Notes: generated from the letters alone by a model not told the origin. 64,000 bases of DNA from Leclercia adecarboxylata (GCF_023639785.1 NZ_CP098325.1:1612001-1676000), one strand, 5' to 3'. Shown: positions 44,967 through 55,656, numbered from the stretch's first letter. Translations and numbers: made by a program.

Positions 44967-46208
44967 ATGAGAAAAGCACTACTCGCTGTCGCCGTGGCGG
45001 GCAGCATCGGATTGTCTTGTGGCGTTCAGGCGCAAACCGCGCCGGAAGGGTATCAGCTGGAACAGGTTCTGATCATGAGCCGCCATAACCTGCGTGCGCC
45101 GCTGGCGAATAACGGCAGCGTGCTTGAACAGTCGACCCCGGAAAAATGGCCGGAGTGGGATGTGCCTGGCGGGCAGCTCACCACCAAAGGGGGCGTACTG
45201 GAGGTCTATATGGGCCACTATATGCGCGAGTGGCTGGCAGAGCAGGGCCTGGTCACCGCCGGGGAGTGTCCGGCGGCGAACAGCGTTTATGCTTATGCCA
45301 ACAGTCTCCAGCGTACGGTGGCGACCGCGCAGTTCTTCATTACCGGCGCCTTCCCGGGCTGCGATGTGCCGGTACACCATCAGGAACAGATGGGCACCAT
45401 GGACCCAACCTTCAATCCGGTGATCACCGACAACTCTCCGGAATTCCGCGAGAAAGCCCTGCAGGCAATGAACAAAGAGCGTCAGGGGATGCAGCTGGAT
45501 GAGAGCTACAAGCTGCTGGAGCAGATGACCGACTACGCTCAGTCCCCATCCTGCAAAGAGAAACAGGTCTGCTCCCTGACCGACGCGAAAGACACCTACA
45601 GCGCCGAATACCAGAAAGAGCCCGGCGTGTCCGGTCCACTGAAGGTGGGCAACTCGCTGGTGGATGCCTTCACGTTGCAGTATTACGAAGGCTTCCCGAT
45701 GGATCAGGTGGCCTGGGGCGAGATCAAAACCGACCAGCAATGGCGGGTGCTCTCCCAGCTGAAAAACGGCTATCAGGATTCGCTGTTTACCTCCGCAGAG
45801 GTGGCGCGTAACGTGGCGAAACCGCTGGTGAAATACATCGACAACGCGCTGGTCACCGACCAGGCGAAAGCGCCGAAAATCACCGTGCTCGTCGGGCATG
45901 ACTCCAACATCGCCTCCCTGCTGAAGGCGCTGGATTTTAAACCCTATCAGCTTCACGGCCAGTACGAGCGTACGCCGATTGGCGGCAAGATCGTCTTCCA
46001 GCGCTGGCACGACAAGACCGGCAACCGCGACTTGATGAAAATTGAGTACGTTTACCAGAGTAGCGAGCAGCTGCGAAATGCCCAGGTGCTGACCTTAGAA
46101 GCCCCGGCGCAGCGCGTCACGCTGGAGCTGAATGGCTGCCCGGTCGATGGGGATGGGTTCTGCCCGGTGGAGACGTTTAATACGGTGTTGAATACGGCGG
46201 CGAAGTAA
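44967..46208 (+). CDS. agp: Periplasmic glucose-1-phosphatase
   Basis: The 413-residue histidine acid phosphatase releases glucose from glucose-1-phosphate in the periplasm. It has a signal peptide (cleaved after GVQA), the catalytic RHNLRAP motif, the proton-donor HD in VGHDSN, and cysteines for the family disulfides. The sequence is close to E. coli Agp. Backbone synteny with E. coli resumes at this gene. Confidence 0.95.
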   Translation: MRKALLAVAVAGSIGLSCGVQAQTAPEGYQLEQVLIMSRHNLRAPLANNGSVLEQSTPEKWPEWDVPGGQLTTKGGVLEVYMGHYMREWLAEQGLVTAGECPAANSVYAYANSLQRTVATAQFFITGAFPGCDVPVHHQEQMGTMDPTFNPVITDNSPEFREKALQAMNKERQGMQLDESYKLLEQMTDYAQSPSCKEKQVCSLTDAKDTYSAEYQKEPGVSGPLKVGNSLVDAFTLQYYEGFPMDQVAWGEIKTDQQWRVLSQLKNGYQDSLFTSAEVARNVAKPLVKYIDNALVTDQAKAPKITVLVGHDSNIASLLKALDFKPYQLHGQYERTPIGGKIVFQRWHDKTGNRDLMKIEYVYQSSEQLRNAQVLTLEAPAQRVTLELNGCPVDGDGFCPVETFNTVLNTAAK

Positions 46209-46213
46209 GGGTA

Positions 46214-46238
46214 TTTCCTCTCCCCCACGGGAGAGGAA
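46214..46238 (+). terminator. Terminator of agp
   Basis: TTTCCTCTCCC pairs with GGGAGAGGAAA around a three-base loop. Confidence 0.8.
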
Positions 46239-46244
46239 ACAAAG

Positions 46245-46320
46245 CGTCGGGTGGCGCGTCGCTTACCCGACCTAAAAGATCCCATCCTGTAGGCCTGATA
46301 AGCGTAGCGCCATCAGGCAC
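46245..46320. repeat. REP-type palindromic repeats (BIME) after agp
   Basis: Two imperfect palindromes, CGGGTGGCGCG..CGCTTACCCG and GCCTGATAAGCGTAGCGCCATCAGGC-type, lie in opposite orientation. This is the classic enterobacterial REP pair found between convergent genes. Confidence 0.85.
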
Positions 46321-46329
46321 CGCATGCTG

Positions 46330-46557
46330 TCAGACGTTTTTACGTTCGATGGTCTGCTCGCCCCAGAACAGCGAGTCTTTGTCGGTTTTTTCGAAGGCTA
46401 ACATCAGCACCTCATCATTACCTTCTTCCCAGATTTTCTCTGCCAGTTTTTCGTCATATTTTGCGACTTCAAAAATCGCCTCGGCGATCTCCGGTGATGT
46501 ATTACGTAAGCGCGCAAATTCCCCAACGCGATGTGCTTTAGCTTCTTGAGTTGGCAT
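46330..46557 (-). CDS. yccJ: YccJ family protein
   Basis: The 75-residue acidic protein ([21 protein letters not shown]...) is conserved in enterobacteria without a known function. CAGGAGG precedes the ATG. It follows wrbA after 20 bases, and the two form an operon in E. coli. Confidence 0.9.
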   Translation of the reverse strand: MPTQEAKAHRVGEFARLRNTSPEIAEAIFEVAKYDEKLAEKIWEEGNDEVLMLAFEKTDKDSLFWGEQTIERKNV

Positions 46558-46577
46558 AGTAATCCTCCTGTTGAGCG

Positions 46578-47174
46578 TTAAGCTTTCAGTTTAGCAGCCA
46601 GACCGGCGACATATTCACCCTGATAGCGGGCGATGTTCAGTTCTGCTTCTGACGGCTGACGTGAGCCGTCGCCACCGGCAATAGTGGTCGCGCCGTAAGG
46701 TGTTCCGCCGCGAACCTGTGAAATATCAAACAGCTCCTGAGTACCGTAGCCAATAGGCACAATCACCATCCCATGGTGTGCAAGGGTGGTCCATGTGGAG
46801 GTAATGGTCTGCTCCTGTCCACCACCGGTGCCGGTGGAGCTGAACACGCTGGCAATCTTGCCGTGTAACGCATTCTTCGCCCACAGCCCGCCGGTCTGAT
46901 CGAGGAAGGTACGCATCTGTCCGGCCATGTTGCCGAAGCGCGTCGGGGTGCCAAAGATGATCGCGTCATAATCGCCCAGCTCCTGGGGAGAGGCCTCCGG
47001 CGCGTCCTGCGCTTTGCCGCCTGCTCTGGCAAATGCTTCTGCCTGCATGGTTTCCGGCACGCGTTTGATCACCACCTCAACCCCCCCGACTTTCCTGGCG
47101 CCGTCCGCCACTGCATGAGCCATGGTTTCGATGTGTCCGTACATGGAATAGTAGAGCACCAGAATTCTCGTCAT
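46578..47174 (-). CDS. wrbA: NAD(P)H:quinone oxidoreductase WrbA
   Basis: The 198-residue flavodoxin-like FMN enzyme reduces quinones by two electrons. The FMN phosphate loop [12 protein letters not shown] near residue 10, GTPTRFGNM, and [11 protein letters not shown] are intact. In E. coli it is RpoS-controlled. It is the first gene of the wrbA-yccJ operon. Confidence 0.95.
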   Translation of the reverse strand: MTRILVLYYSMYGHIETMAHAVADGARKVGGVEVVIKRVPETMQAEAFARAGGKAQDAPEASPQELGDYDAIIFGTPTRFGNMAGQMRTFLDQTGGLWAKNALHGKIASVFSSTGTGGGQEQTITSTWTTLAHHGMVIVPIGYGTQELFDISQVRGGTPYGATTIAGGDGSRQPSEAELNIARYQGEYVAGLAAKLKA

Positions 47175-47568
47175 TTCTCCTCACTCCTCGCATGATTTTT
47201 TGGGCCAGCGGCATGCTGTCCTCTTTTAAAGATATGTCGTGACAGCGAGACTGCAAATCTGTAGGCCATTTATTTGATTTTAAACAATAAAGCGGGCGCA
47301 CCTTTCTTCGTAGCAAAATGACACATTTTCATGATTGTGAATTTTCGGAATGATAAGAACGGCTTATGATTCCGTTTCGCCAGGCTTCATACAAAAGGCT
47401 GATATCCTATTGCAGAATATTACGATTGGCTGGCTGAATGCCCATGCTCCACTAAGCTTAGGTTCACGCGGCGCAGATAAAGCCACTTTTTTAGCGTCGT
47501 CAGGTGGAAGAAATCCCTTTCACTGAATGCAGAATGAAATCTTATGTGTCTAACTCTGGAGGTCCGAC
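47175..47568. promoter_or_regulatory. Divergent intergenic region wrbA-ymdF
   Basis: This 394-base region holds no credible ORF. It must carry promoters for wrbA and ymdF, both stress genes in E. coli. I see no operator I would assign with confidence. Confidence 0.4.
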
Positions 47569-47745
47569 ATGGCAAACCATCGTGGTGGGTCAGGTAATTT
47601 TGCAGAAGACCGTGAAAGAGCATCAGCAGCAGGACGTAAAGGTGGCCAGCAGAGCGGGGGTAATTTCAAGAATGACCCTCAGCGCGCATCCGAAGCTGGC
47701 AAAAAAGGGGGCAAAAATAGCCACGGCGGCAACAAGAGCAGTTAA
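47569..47745 (+). CDS. ymdF: Stress-induced KGG-repeat protein YmdF
   Basis: The 58-residue protein (MANHRGGSGNFAEDRERAS...) has the repeated RAS-AGRKGGQ / RASEAGKKGGK motif of the KGG stress family (E. coli YmdF, YciG). TGGAGGT precedes the ATG. It is hydrophilic and presumably disordered. A strong terminator follows. Confidence 0.92.
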   Translation: MANHRGGSGNFAEDRERASAAGRKGGQQSGGNFKNDPQRASEAGKKGGKNSHGGNKSS

Positions 47746-47791
47746 GTTGCAGCCGCCTGCAGTAAAGGTCTCATGACCACAGGCACCCCCG

Positions 47792-47817
47792 CCGCCGGGA
47801 TACCCGGCGGTTTTTTT
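47792..47817 (+). terminator. Terminator of ymdF
   Basis: CCGCCGGG / CCCGGCGG stem with a three-base loop and seven T. Confidence 0.93.
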
Positions 47818-47885
47818 ATGCCTGTTATTGAAGTGTTACCAAATTCCTACCACACTAGCGGATTCATTTTTTACGCTGGTGCCTC

Positions 47886-48806
47886 ATGTCCTCCTCTCGT
47901 TATGCCTTTTCGATCAAACCGCAGGAAGCGATCCTGATCCTTATCACCATGTTCTGGGGTGGGACCTTTCTTGCGGTGCAGTATGCCGTAACCCTCAGCG
48001 ATCCCTTCTTTTTTGTCGGCCTGCGCTTCGCCACGGCGGCGCTGGCGGTGGCGCTTATCTCCCTGAAAACCCTGCGCGGGCTGACCCTGACCGAGCTGAA
48101 GGCGGGGCTGGCGATAGGCGTGGCAATTGCGATGGGCTACAGCCTGCAAACCTGGGGATTACAGACCATCCCCAGCAGCAAATCGGCCTTTATTACCGCC
48201 ATGTATGTTCCGCTGGTGCCGCTGCTGCAGTGGCTCTGCCTGCGCCGCATGCCGGGAATGATGTCCTGCATCGGCATTGTGCTGGCCTTTATCGGGCTGA
48301 TCCTGCTGGCAGGGCCGGAAGATAACCTCCTGGCGCTGGGGACAGGGGAGATAATCACGCTGGTGGGAGCGGTGGCGATTGCCGCGGAGATTATCCTCAT
48401 CAGCGCCTGGGCCGGGAAGGTGGACGTCAAGCGCGTCACCGTTGTGCAGCTGGCCACCGCCTCGGTAGTGGCGTTTCTGACCATGATCCCCGCCGGAGAA
48501 TCTGTTCCGCCGATGTCGACGGGGCTGTGGATCGTGGCGCTCGGGCTTGGGATTTTCAGCGCCATTATTCAGGTGACCATGAACTGGGCCCAGCGAAGCG
48601 TCTCTCCGACGCGGGCAACGGTTATCTATACCGGGGAGCCGGTGTGGGCGGGGATTTTTGGCCGTCTGGCCGGGGAGCGTCTGCCGCTACTGGCTCTGCT
48701 GGGGGCGGCCTTTATCATTGCGGGCGTGCTGGTGAGTGAGCTTAAGCTCAAAAGAAAGAACAAGGCGCTGGCGGAAGCCGACAGCGCCACGCTGGATCAG
48801 TCCTGA
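47886..48806 (+). CDS. EamA/DMT-superfamily transporter
   Basis: The 306-residue protein has ten membrane segments in two EamA repeats (MFWGGTFLAVQYAVTLSDPFF; second half from WIVALGLGIFSAIIQ with the GEPVWAGIFG motif). It is absent from the E. coli ymdF-rutG junction as I remember it. Substrate unknown. The last 10 bases overlap the convergent rutG stop; no terminator separates them. Confidence 0.82.
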   Translation: MSSSRYAFSIKPQEAILILITMFWGGTFLAVQYAVTLSDPFFFVGLRFATAALAVALISLKTLRGLTLTELKAGLAIGVAIAMGYSLQTWGLQTIPSSKSAFITAMYVPLVPLLQWLCLRRMPGMMSCIGIVLAFIGLILLAGPEDNLLALGTGEIITLVGAVAIAAEIILISAWAGKVDVKRVTVVQLATASVVAFLTMIPAGESVPPMSTGLWIVALGLGIFSAIIQVTMNWAQRSVSPTRATVIYTGEPVWAGIFGRLAGERLPLLALLGAAFIIAGVLVSELKLKRKNKALAEADSATLDQS

Positions 48807-50119
48807 GGAACCACATCCCCCTGCGTCACCCCCGCCATCCGGCGGCTGAGCAGGGCGTTAAGGGCAATGGCGCCGAAGGTGGCCGTGCCGATCCCGCCCA
48901 GGGTGAAGCCGCCGAGCGAAAGGGCAAAATCACCCGCGCCCAGCACCAGGGTCACGGCGACCATAATCAGGTTGCCGTTCTGACTCAGATCGACATGGTT
49001 CTGCACCCAGATCCGCGCCCCGGCCACCGCGATTAACCCGAACACCACAATCGATGCCCCGCCAATCACCGGCGCGGGAATGGTGTGGATCAGCGCCCCA
49101 AACTTCGGTGAGAAGCCGAGCAGCACGGCAATCGCCGCCGCCGCCACGAACACCAGCGTCGAGTAGACTTTGGTCACCGCCATCACGCCGATATTCTCGG
49201 CATAGGTGGTAACCCCGCTGCCGCCCACCGAGCCCGACAGCATGGTCGCCAGCCCGTCGCCGACGAAGGCCCGGCCCATATACGGGTCCATATTGCGCCC
49301 GGTCATTCCGGCTACCGCCTTCAGGTGGCCAAGGTTTTCCGCCACCAGGATCACCGCTACCGGGGCAATCAGCATTATCGCCTGGCCATTAAAGGTGGGG
49401 GAGGTCAGCTGCGGCAGACCAAACCACGCCGCCTGCTGCACAAGAGCAAAATCCACCGGCTTGCCGAGCCCAAAAACGCTGGTCAGCAGGGCGTAGAGCA
49501 GGCAGGCGACGATCAGCCCCACCAGGATCAGCAGCCGCTGGACCATTCCCCGGGTAAACACCGCTACCAGACCGATGCACAGCACCGTCATCACCGCCAT
49601 CCAGCTGTCAAAGGCCGAACCGGAGACGCCTTTCACGGCGATGGGGGCCAGGTTCAGGCCAATTGCCATCACCACCGCCCCGGTCACCACCGGCGGCATC
49701 AGCCGTTCGATCCAGCGGGTGCCCATCTTCATCACCACCAGGCCAATCGCGGTGTAGATCGCGCCGCAGGCGATGATCCCGCCCAGCGCCACGCTCAGCT
49801 GCGGGTTAACGCCCTGGCCGCTAAAGCCGGTGGCGGCGATCACCACCCCGACAAAGGCGGCGCTGGAGCCGAGGTAGCTCGGCACCCGTCCGCCAGTGAT
49901 GAAAAAGAACAGCAGAGTGCCAATGCCCGACATCAGAATCGACAGGTTAGGATCCAGCCCCATCAGAATGGGCATCAGCACCGTGGCGCCAAACATCGCC
50001 ACCGCGTGCTGCACCCCCATCACGGCGGTTTGCGCCAGCGGGAGACGTTCATCCGGCGCGACCACGCCGCTTTCTGAGGTCGATTTCAACTGCCAGTGAG
50101 GAAAACCGAATAGTGCCAT
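48797..50119 (-). CDS. rutG: Uracil/pyrimidine permease RutG
   Basis: The 440-residue nucleobase:cation symporter (NCS2 family) should import uracil. Fourteen membrane segments and the family motif around PAPVIGGASIVVFG are present, and the N-terminus (FGFPHWQLKSTSESGVVAPDERLPL) matches E. coli RutG. It is the last gene of rutABCDEFG. Confidence 0.94.
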   Translation of the reverse strand: MALFGFPHWQLKSTSESGVVAPDERLPLAQTAVMGVQHAVAMFGATVLMPILMGLDPNLSILMSGIGTLLFFFITGGRVPSYLGSSAAFVGVVIAATGFSGQGVNPQLSVALGGIIACGAIYTAIGLVVMKMGTRWIERLMPPVVTGAVVMAIGLNLAPIAVKGVSGSAFDSWMAVMTVLCIGLVAVFTRGMVQRLLILVGLIVACLLYALLTSVFGLGKPVDFALVQQAAWFGLPQLTSPTFNGQAIMLIAPVAVILVAENLGHLKAVAGMTGRNMDPYMGRAFVGDGLATMLSGSVGGSGVTTYAENIGVMAVTKVYSTLVFVAAAAIAVLLGFSPKFGALIHTIPAPVIGGASIVVFGLIAVAGARIWVQNHVDLSQNGNLIMVAVTLVLGAGDFALSLGGFTLGGIGTATFGAIALNALLSRRMAGVTQGDVVPQD

Positions 50120-50139
50120 CAGCTGCTCCTTAAGGAGGG

Positions 50140-50631
50140 TTAACAGGCGGGTCGCATCAGCGCGTGGTAGCCGCGGTCAAACCACACCAGGCCCTGGGGC
50201 ACCGGGTGGCGGGTAATAGCAACGATCTCGCAAAACAGAATGTCGTGAGTGCCGACGCTCACCACCTGGCTAATCCGGCAGTCGAACGAGGCCAGCGCCT
50301 CGTCCAGCCGCGGGCAACCGGTGGCGCCCGTCTGCCAGCCGGCGGCGGCAAAGCGGTCGGCCATCGGGGTTTTTCCCCCGAACAGATTCGAGAGCGACTC
50401 CTGGCCCGCGCTCAGGGTATTGACGCACAGGGTGCGATTGTCGTTAAACACCGGCCACACCGACGCGCCGCGATTCAGGCACACCAGCAGGGTCGGCGGC
50501 GAGTCGGTCACGCTGCATACCGCGCTGGCGGTAAAGCCCGCCTGACCGGCCGGGCCGTCGGTGGTGATGATATTGACCGCCGCGCCAAGACAGGCCATGG
50601 CATCCCGAAACGTTTGTTTATCGATATTCAT
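50140..50631 (-). CDS. rutF: FMN reductase RutF
   Basis: The 163-residue flavin reductase (FMN-binding split barrel; [22 protein letters not shown]) supplies reduced FMN to the RutA oxygenase. Length and sequence match E. coli RutF. The start is nine bases after the rutE stop. Confidence 0.93.
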   Translation of the reverse strand: MNIDKQTFRDAMACLGAAVNIITTDGPAGQAGFTASAVCSVTDSPPTLLVCLNRGASVWPVFNDNRTLCVNTLSAGQESLSNLFGGKTPMADRFAAAGWQTGATGCPRLDEALASFDCRISQVVSVGTHDILFCEIVAITRHPVPQGLVWFDRGYHALMRPAC

Positions 50632-50640
50632 GGTGGCTCC

Positions 50641-51231
50641 TTATGCCAGCCCGCAGGCGTCTTCAAAGCTCAGGCGGGGCAGGCGCCCGTAGAGTTTGCT
50701 GGTGTCTCCGTAGCCGATATTGATCAGCAGGTTGCTTTTCAGGCTGCTGCCGGTGAAAAAGGTCGCGTCGACCTTCTCCCGGTCAAAGCCGGACATCGGC
50801 CCGGTATCCAGCCCCAGCGCCCGGCAGGCGACGATCAGGTAGGCCGCCTGCATCGTACTGTTGCGAAAGGCGGTCTCCTCGGCGAGCTGCGGGCTGGCGG
50901 TAAACCAGCTCCGGGCATCCCCGTGGGGGAACAGCTCCGGCAGACGCTCATAAAACACGCTGTCCCAGGCCACAATCGCTGTCACCGGGGCGGTGAGGGT
51001 CTTTTGCAGGTTGCCGCTGGAGAGCGCCGGGCGCAGCTTCTCTTTGCCTTCCGGGGTGCGGATAAACACCATCCGCGCCGGGGAGCAGTTGGCGGAGGTC
51101 GGGCCCCACTTCATCAGGTCGTAGATTTCCCGCAGCGTCTCGTCGCTGACCGGGCGATCCAGCCAGCCGTTATGGGTCCGCGCCTCGGTAAACAGCGCGT
51201 GCTGCGCCGTCGGGTTGATGGCTTCACTCAT
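50641..51231 (-). CDS. rutE: 3-hydroxypropionic-acid dehydrogenase (malonic semialdehyde reductase) RutE
   Basis: The 196-residue nitroreductase-fold flavoprotein reduces toxic malonic semialdehyde to 3-hydroxypropionate, the end product of the Rut pathway. The segments [19 protein letters not shown] and [12 protein letters not shown] are close to E. coli RutE. Its ATG overlaps the rutD TGA by four bases. Confidence 0.94.
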   Translation of the reverse strand: MSEAINPTAQHALFTEARTHNGWLDRPVSDETLREIYDLMKWGPTSANCSPARMVFIRTPEGKEKLRPALSSGNLQKTLTAPVTAIVAWDSVFYERLPELFPHGDARSWFTASPQLAEETAFRNSTMQAAYLIVACRALGLDTGPMSGFDREKVDATFFTGSSLKSNLLINIGYGDTSKLYGRLPRLSFEDACGLA

Positions 51232-52040
51232 GACAACTCCTTCGATAAACGTTCGTGACGGTGCAGCAGGCTGGCAAGCCCGTTTTGCAGCAGGGCGTTA
51301 AATGCCTCCGGCTCGGTCACGTTGCAGGCGTGGCCGCCTCTGGGCATCAGGGTGAGGATGCTGTCGGGCAGGGCGGCATGTAGCTGCGACGAACAGACCG
51401 ACGGCACCAGCAGATCGTCGGCTGAGCAGATAATCTGCACCGGGCAGCGGATATGAAGTACGAGGCGACTGTAGTCGGCCCGCTTCAGGGCGTTGAGCCT
51501 GCGCAGCAGAGTGGTTTTGCCCTGGAAGTGGGCGAGGGCCAGCGCCTCTTCGGCCTCCAGGCGCGGCTGGCGGGCTGCCATCCAGTCCGCCGGATAGAGA
51601 AACAGCGGCTGAGCTTCCACCCACGCCTGAGCGCCTCCGGCGTGCAGCAGCCGCTCGCGGATCTGAAAACAGCGCCGGGTGTGAGGATGCAGCGCCAGCC
51701 AGCCGTTGATGCATACCAGCGCGCTGAGTGCTGCGGGGTGATCCACCGCCAGATGCAGGCCGATCAGCGCCCCCAGGGCATGGCCCACCACGCTGAACTG
51801 CGCGATCCCTGCGCGCTCCAGGGCCTGCCACAGCTCGTCGGCCATCTGCGCCAGGCTGTACTCCTCCGGCAGCTCGCCGGGATTGTTGCCGGTGCCGCGC
51901 TGGTCATAGCAGACCACCTGATACCCCTGCTCCAGCTCGGCAAGCTGGGGCAGCCAGTAGCTGGCGCTGCCTCCTAATCCGGCAATCAGCACCACAACCG
52001 GCGCGCCGGGAAAGGGCGGCGGTGAAATGGACAGATTCAT
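51228..52040 (-). CDS. rutD: Aminoacrylate hydrolase RutD
   Basis: The 270-residue alpha/beta-hydrolase has the oxyanion region [18 protein letters not shown] and [17 protein letters not shown] where the usual nucleophile Ser of GxSxG is replaced (GHALG), as in E. coli RutD. It speeds the release of ammonia from aminoacrylate. The gene overlaps rutE by four bases. Confidence 0.93.
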   Translation of the reverse strand: MNLSISPPPFPGAPVVVLIAGLGGSASYWLPQLAELEQGYQVVCYDQRGTGNNPGELPEEYSLAQMADELWQALERAGIAQFSVVGHALGALIGLHLAVDHPAALSALVCINGWLALHPHTRRCFQIRERLLHAGGAQAWVEAQPLFLYPADWMAARQPRLEAEEALALAHFQGKTTLLRRLNALKRADYSRLVLHIRCPVQIICSADDLLVPSVCSSQLHAALPDSILTLMPRGGHACNVTEPEAFNALLQNGLASLLHRHERLSKELS

Positions 52041-52047
52041 GGCAACC

Positions 52048-52434
52048 TCACGGCGTGATGTGGGCGATGGTGGCGATCTCCACCAGCGCGTCGGGTTTGA
52101 CCAGCCCGCACTGAATGCAGAAGCGCGCCGGTTTATCGCCGGGGAAAAACTCGGCGTAGATTTCGTTAATCGCGGCGTAGTTTTTCCAGTCGGTGATAAA
52201 GATGCTGTTGAAGGTCACGTCCTCCATGGTGCCACCCGCCGTTTCGATTACGCGCTGGATGGTCTGCAGCACGTGGCGGGTTTGCGCCTTTGGGTCATCG
52301 GGGAAGACCACGTTGTTCTGCGCATCGAACGGCAGGGTGCCGGAGACGTAGACCACGCCGTCCGCCAGGGTGCCGGGAACGAAAGGGGCAATCGGGGTGC
52401 TGGTGCCCGGGGGAATAATCACAGATTTCGGCAT
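52048..52434 (-). CDS. rutC: Aminoacrylate/peracid deaminase RutC (RidA family)
   Basis: The 128-residue YjgF/RidA-family protein ([20 protein letters not shown] ... [20 protein letters not shown]) matches E. coli RutC. The conserved Arg of the CIxC region is shifted in this subgroup. It acts on the peroxyaminoacrylate branch of the pathway. Confidence 0.93.
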   Translation of the reverse strand: MPKSVIIPPGTSTPIAPFVPGTLADGVVYVSGTLPFDAQNNVVFPDDPKAQTRHVLQTIQRVIETAGGTMEDVTFNSIFITDWKNYAAINEIYAEFFPGDKPARFCIQCGLVKPDALVEIATIAHITP

Positions 52435-52445
52435 TGGGTGGCTCC

Positions 52446-53138
52446 TCAGGCTATGCGGGCACAGGTGGCGGGAGAGAGGGCGTCGCAGAAGGTGGCGACA
52501 TCGCTGACCCAGCCAAAAAAGGTTTCGATGTTGAACAGCGCGGCCTGCTGGGCAAATGCCGGCCCGGCCTGGTGGGTGGCGTCTTCCAGCACCACGCCGA
52601 AATACTCGAGGAAGAAGCCGTCGCGCAGGGTGGACTCCACGCAGACGTTGGTGGCAATGCCGGTGAAAATCAGATGGCGGATACCGCGGCTGCGCAGCAG
52701 GCTGTCCAGGGGCGTATTAAAGAAGCCGCTGTAGCGCGGTTTGGGCAGCACGATGTCGCCCGGCTCCGGCACCAGCTCGTTCACCAGCTGATAATCCCAG
52801 CCGCCTTTCGCCAGCAGCTTGCCCTGCAGCTCCGGGCGCTGGCGCATGGTTTTTAAGGCATTCGACTTATGGAAGTTGGGCGAGCCGGGGCCGCCTGCCT
52901 CCACGTACTGTTCATCCCAGCCGTTCTGGAACCAGATAATCAGTATCCCGGCGGCCCGCGCGGCAGCGACGGCGGTTTTGATGTTCTCAATCACCGGACG
53001 GGTGGCGGAGACGTCAAACCCGGCGAGATCGAGGTAACCGCCGGGGCTGGCGTAGGCGTTCTGCATATCCACCACGATCAGCGCGCTGTGGGCAGGATCA
53101 AAGCTAATGGCTTCCGGACGTGCGGGCAGGGTCGTCAT
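52446..53138 (-). CDS. rutB: Ureidoacrylate amidohydrolase RutB
   Basis: The 230-residue cysteine hydrolase (isochorismatase-like) cleaves ureidoacrylate peracid to carbamate and aminoacrylate peracid. Catalytic residues are visible: Asp in IVVDMQNAY, Lys in [10 protein letters not shown] and Cys in [13 protein letters not shown] 53138 shares one base with the rutA stop (TAATG), giving a 230-residue protein close to E. coli RutB; a 14-residue longer frame is not supported. Confidence 0.94.
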   Translation of the reverse strand: MTTLPARPEAISFDPAHSALIVVDMQNAYASPGGYLDLAGFDVSATRPVIENIKTAVAAARAAGILIIWFQNGWDEQYVEAGGPGSPNFHKSNALKTMRQRPELQGKLLAKGGWDYQLVNELVPEPGDIVLPKPRYSGFFNTPLDSLLRSRGIRHLIFTGIATNVCVESTLRDGFFLEYFGVVLEDATHQAGPAFAQQAALFNIETFFGWVSDVATFCDALSPATCARIA

Positions 53139-54232
53139 TACGCCACCTCCTTCGTGATGGCTGGAATGTGGGTGCGGCACTGCATCAGCGGCTGGATGCG
53201 CTCGCCGAAGGCCTCAATCCCGGTGAGGAAATCATCAAAGGTCAGGAGCACGCCTTCCGCCCCCGGCACGCTGGCCACATCATCGAGCATCCGCGCCACG
53301 CTGGCGTAAGAGCCCACCAGCGTGCCCATGTTGATATTCACCGCCGAGGTCGGGTCGGCCATCTGGCGCACGTTGGTGTCCGAACCGGAGCGGGTATCTT
53401 TCTGGCTCTGCTCGCTGAGCCAGCTCAGGGCTTCCTCGTCGGCGCCGGCTTTGTAGTGCTCCCACTTCGCCCGCGCCGCCTCGTCGGTTTCGTCGGCGAT
53501 CACCATAAACAGCACATAGGAGCCGACGTCGCGCCCGGTCTTTTCCGCAGCCGCCTTCATGCGGGCGGCAGTTGGCGCAAAGGCCGCCGGGGTGTTAACC
53601 CCTTTGCCGAAGCAGAAGTTGAAGTCGGCGTATTTCGCCGAAAAGTCCATTCCGGCATCGCTCTGCCCGGCGCAGATCACCTTCATCGGCACCGACGGCT
53701 GCGGGCTGACGCGGCAGTCGTCCATGGTGAAGAATTCGCCTTTGAAATCGCTCTTGCCGGTGCCCCACAGATCGCGCAGAACCTGGACATACTCGGTGAG
53801 GTAGTCGTAGCGCTTAGAGAAGTACTCATCCCCCGGCCAGAGTCCCATCTGCTCATACTCCGGTTTCTGCCAGCCGGTGACGAGGTTCACGCCAAAGCGT
53901 CCGCCGGAGATGGTGTCGATGGTCGAGGCCATCCGCGCCACGATGGCCGGAGGCAGGGTGAGGGTGGCGGCGGTCGCGTAGATCTGGATGCGGGAGGTGA
54001 CCGCCGCCAGCCCCGCCATCAGGGTGAAGGACTCCAGGTTGTGATCCCAGAATTCGGTCTTACCGCCGAAGCCGCGGAGCTTAATCATCGACAGGGCAAA
54101 ATCGAAGTGGTAGTGCTCTGCCTTTTGCACAATGGCTTTGTTCAGCTCAAAGGTCGGCATGTATTGCGGCGCGTGGGTAGAGATAAGCCAGCCGTTGTTG
54201 CCAATGGGAACGAATACGCCAATTTTCATCAC
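53138..54232 (-). CDS. rutA: Pyrimidine oxygenase RutA
   Basis: The 364-residue flavin-dependent monooxygenase of the bacterial luciferase family opens the uracil ring between N3 and C4, the first step of the Rut pathway. The start [19 protein letters not shown] and [18 protein letters not shown] are as in E. coli RutA. It is the first gene of the seven-gene operon, which allows growth with uracil or thymine as nitrogen source. Confidence 0.94.
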   Translation of the reverse strand: MMKIGVFVPIGNNGWLISTHAPQYMPTFELNKAIVQKAEHYHFDFALSMIKLRGFGGKTEFWDHNLESFTLMAGLAAVTSRIQIYATAATLTLPPAIVARMASTIDTISGGRFGVNLVTGWQKPEYEQMGLWPGDEYFSKRYDYLTEYVQVLRDLWGTGKSDFKGEFFTMDDCRVSPQPSVPMKVICAGQSDAGMDFSAKYADFNFCFGKGVNTPAAFAPTAARMKAAAEKTGRDVGSYVLFMVIADETDEAARAKWEHYKAGADEEALSWLSEQSQKDTRSGSDTNVRQMADPTSAVNINMGTLVGSYASVARMLDDVASVPGAEGVLLTFDDFLTGIEAFGERIQPLMQCRTHIPAITKEVA

Positions 54233-54396
54233 GAACCTCTCTTCATCACAGATAAGTTGAAAGTCAGACGTGGCGCTGCATCCTGCATTTCCTGTTCAGC
54301 CGCGTATTTACGGTTTTGCAAAGGCGATGCCAGTTTTGAAATTGGTAGTGTTATTATGGTGTTAAAGAAAGGTTGATGATTTGCAGGCGTTAAAAC

Positions 54397-54412
54397 TGGA
54401 CTGTCTGGTCAA
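54397..54412. promoter_or_regulatory. Candidate RutR operator between rutA and rutR
   Basis: CTGGTCAA at 54405-54412 matches the right half of the RutR consensus TTGACCA-NN-TGGTCAA in all seven positions; the left half (TGGACTG) matches in four of seven. The location between rutA and divergent rutR is right for an operator that represses rutA when uracil is absent. Confidence 0.55.
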
Positions 54413-54518
54413 AATAGTTGCACACAAAGCAGGCAGTCGTGCGCGGTAGCGGTGCAGATTGTCGTGGCAGGCCTGGGGTTTTTGCTATGCTGGGGGCATA
54501 TCAACAAGGAGCGAGCCC

Positions 54519-55157
54519 ATGGCGCAAGGCGCAGTGAAAACAGGCGGTAAACGTTCGCAGGCAGTGAACGCGAAAAAACAGGCGATCCTCTCGGCGGCGC
54601 TGGAGACTTTCTCGCAGTTTGGCATTCACGGTACGCGCCTGGAGCAGGTGGCCGAGCTGGCGGGAGTGTCGAAAACCAATCTGCTCTACTACTTCCCCTC
54701 GAAAGAGGCGCTCTACATTGCCGTCCTGCAACAGATTCTGGATATCTGGCTGGCGCCGCTGAAGGCGTTTCGCGAGGAGCTCACTCCGCTGCTGGCGATC
54801 CAGCAGTACATCCGCCTGAAGCTGGAGGTCTCCCGGGACTATCCTCAGGCCTCAAGGCTGTTCTGTCTGGAGATGCTGCAGGGGGCTCCGCTGCTGAAGG
54901 CGGCGCTGAGCGGCGATCTGAAATCACTGGTGGATGAGAAGTCGGCGATCATTGCCGGTTGGGTCGCTACCGGTAAACTGGCACCGGTGGACCCGCACCA
55001 TCTGATCTTTATGATCTGGGCGGCCACCCAGCACTACGCCGACTTTTCCGCCCAGGTGGAGGCGGTGACGGGCAAGACGCTCAAGGACGATGACTTCTTC
55101 CACAGCACGGTAGAAAACGTTGAGCGGATGATCATCGAAGGAGTCCGGGTGCGTTAA
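54519..55157 (+). CDS. rutR: TetR-family pyrimidine-responsive repressor RutR
   Basis: The 212-residue protein has the TetR HTH (THGTRLEQVAELAGVSKTNLLYYFPSKEALY-like region, residues about 30-65) and the uracil/thymine binding domain. ATG 54519 follows AAGGAGC and yields the E. coli RutR length. It represses rutABCDEFG and other genes and is released by uracil or thymine. The stop codon overlaps the convergent LprI-family gene by four bases. Confidence 0.94.
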   Translation: MAQGAVKTGGKRSQAVNAKKQAILSAALETFSQFGIHGTRLEQVAELAGVSKTNLLYYFPSKEALYIAVLQQILDIWLAPLKAFREELTPLLAIQQYIRLKLEVSRDYPQASRLFCLEMLQGAPLLKAALSGDLKSLVDEKSAIIAGWVATGKLAPVDPHHLIFMIWAATQHYADFSAQVEAVTGKTLKDDDFFHSTVENVERMIIEGVRVR

Positions 55158-55549
55158 TTTGCCGGGGGCAGCGGGCAGCTCAGGTCGCCCTCTTCACACT
55201 GCATCAGCGTGGCCAGCCAGGCTTCACGTTCGTTGGTTTTATCCGCCAGACACTGGTTCACAATCATCGGCTGAACGAAGCCGCCTTCGGTGCCGGAGCC
55301 GATAAAGGCGCAATCGGCATCACGCAGGGCGATCCACGCCTGCTGGGCCTTTTTTAGCAGCTCGCGCTGGGGCGCTTCGGCGCGTTTGATGGCTGCCTGG
55401 TAGGTCTGGTTCAGGGTTTTATCCGCGGTCTGATATTGTTGCGCGGTGCAGGTGTTCATCTCTGTCTGGGTGCTGGCGTTGGTGCACTCATCCGCCAGGA
55501 CGCTGGCGCTCAGCAGTAGCGCGGCACCGGCAATAAAAGCTCGTTTCAT
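55154..55549 (-). CDS. LprI/DUF1311-family periplasmic protein
   Basis: The 131-residue protein has a signal peptide (MKRAFIAGAALLLSASVLA) and the DUF1311 core: DECTNASTQTEMNTC, then AQQAWIALRDADCAF. The six cysteines suggest disulfides. The family includes lysozyme inhibitors (LprI), but enzymatic targets of most members are unknown. GGAGGGAG precedes the ATG. It lies convergent to rutR, between it and putA, an insertion relative to my memory of E. coli. Confidence 0.85.
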   Translation of the reverse strand: MKRAFIAGAALLLSASVLADECTNASTQTEMNTCTAQQYQTADKTLNQTYQAAIKRAEAPQRELLKKAQQAWIALRDADCAFIGSGTEGGFVQPMIVNQCLADKTNEREAWLATLMQCEEGDLSCPLPPAN

Positions 55550-55566
55550 GACTCCCTCCGAATAAA

Positions 55567-55650
55567 AAAGCCGGGTGGCGGCTTCGCCTTACCCGGCCTA
55601 CAACATCAAAACCGTAGCCCCGGTAAGCGTAGCGCCACCGGGGAGAGATT
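55567..55650. repeat. REP-type repeat pair between LprI-family gene and putA
   Basis: GCCGGGTGGCGGC..CGCCTTACCCGGC and CCCCGGTAAGCG..CGCCACCGGGG are two inverted REP palindromes in opposite orientation. Confidence 0.88.
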
Positions 55651-55656
55651 GCACGC

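Noticed and set aside
50164..51258. Long plus-strand frame across rutF and rutE
   Set aside because: Antisense shadow of the rut operon, whose genes are nearly identical in layout to E. coli.
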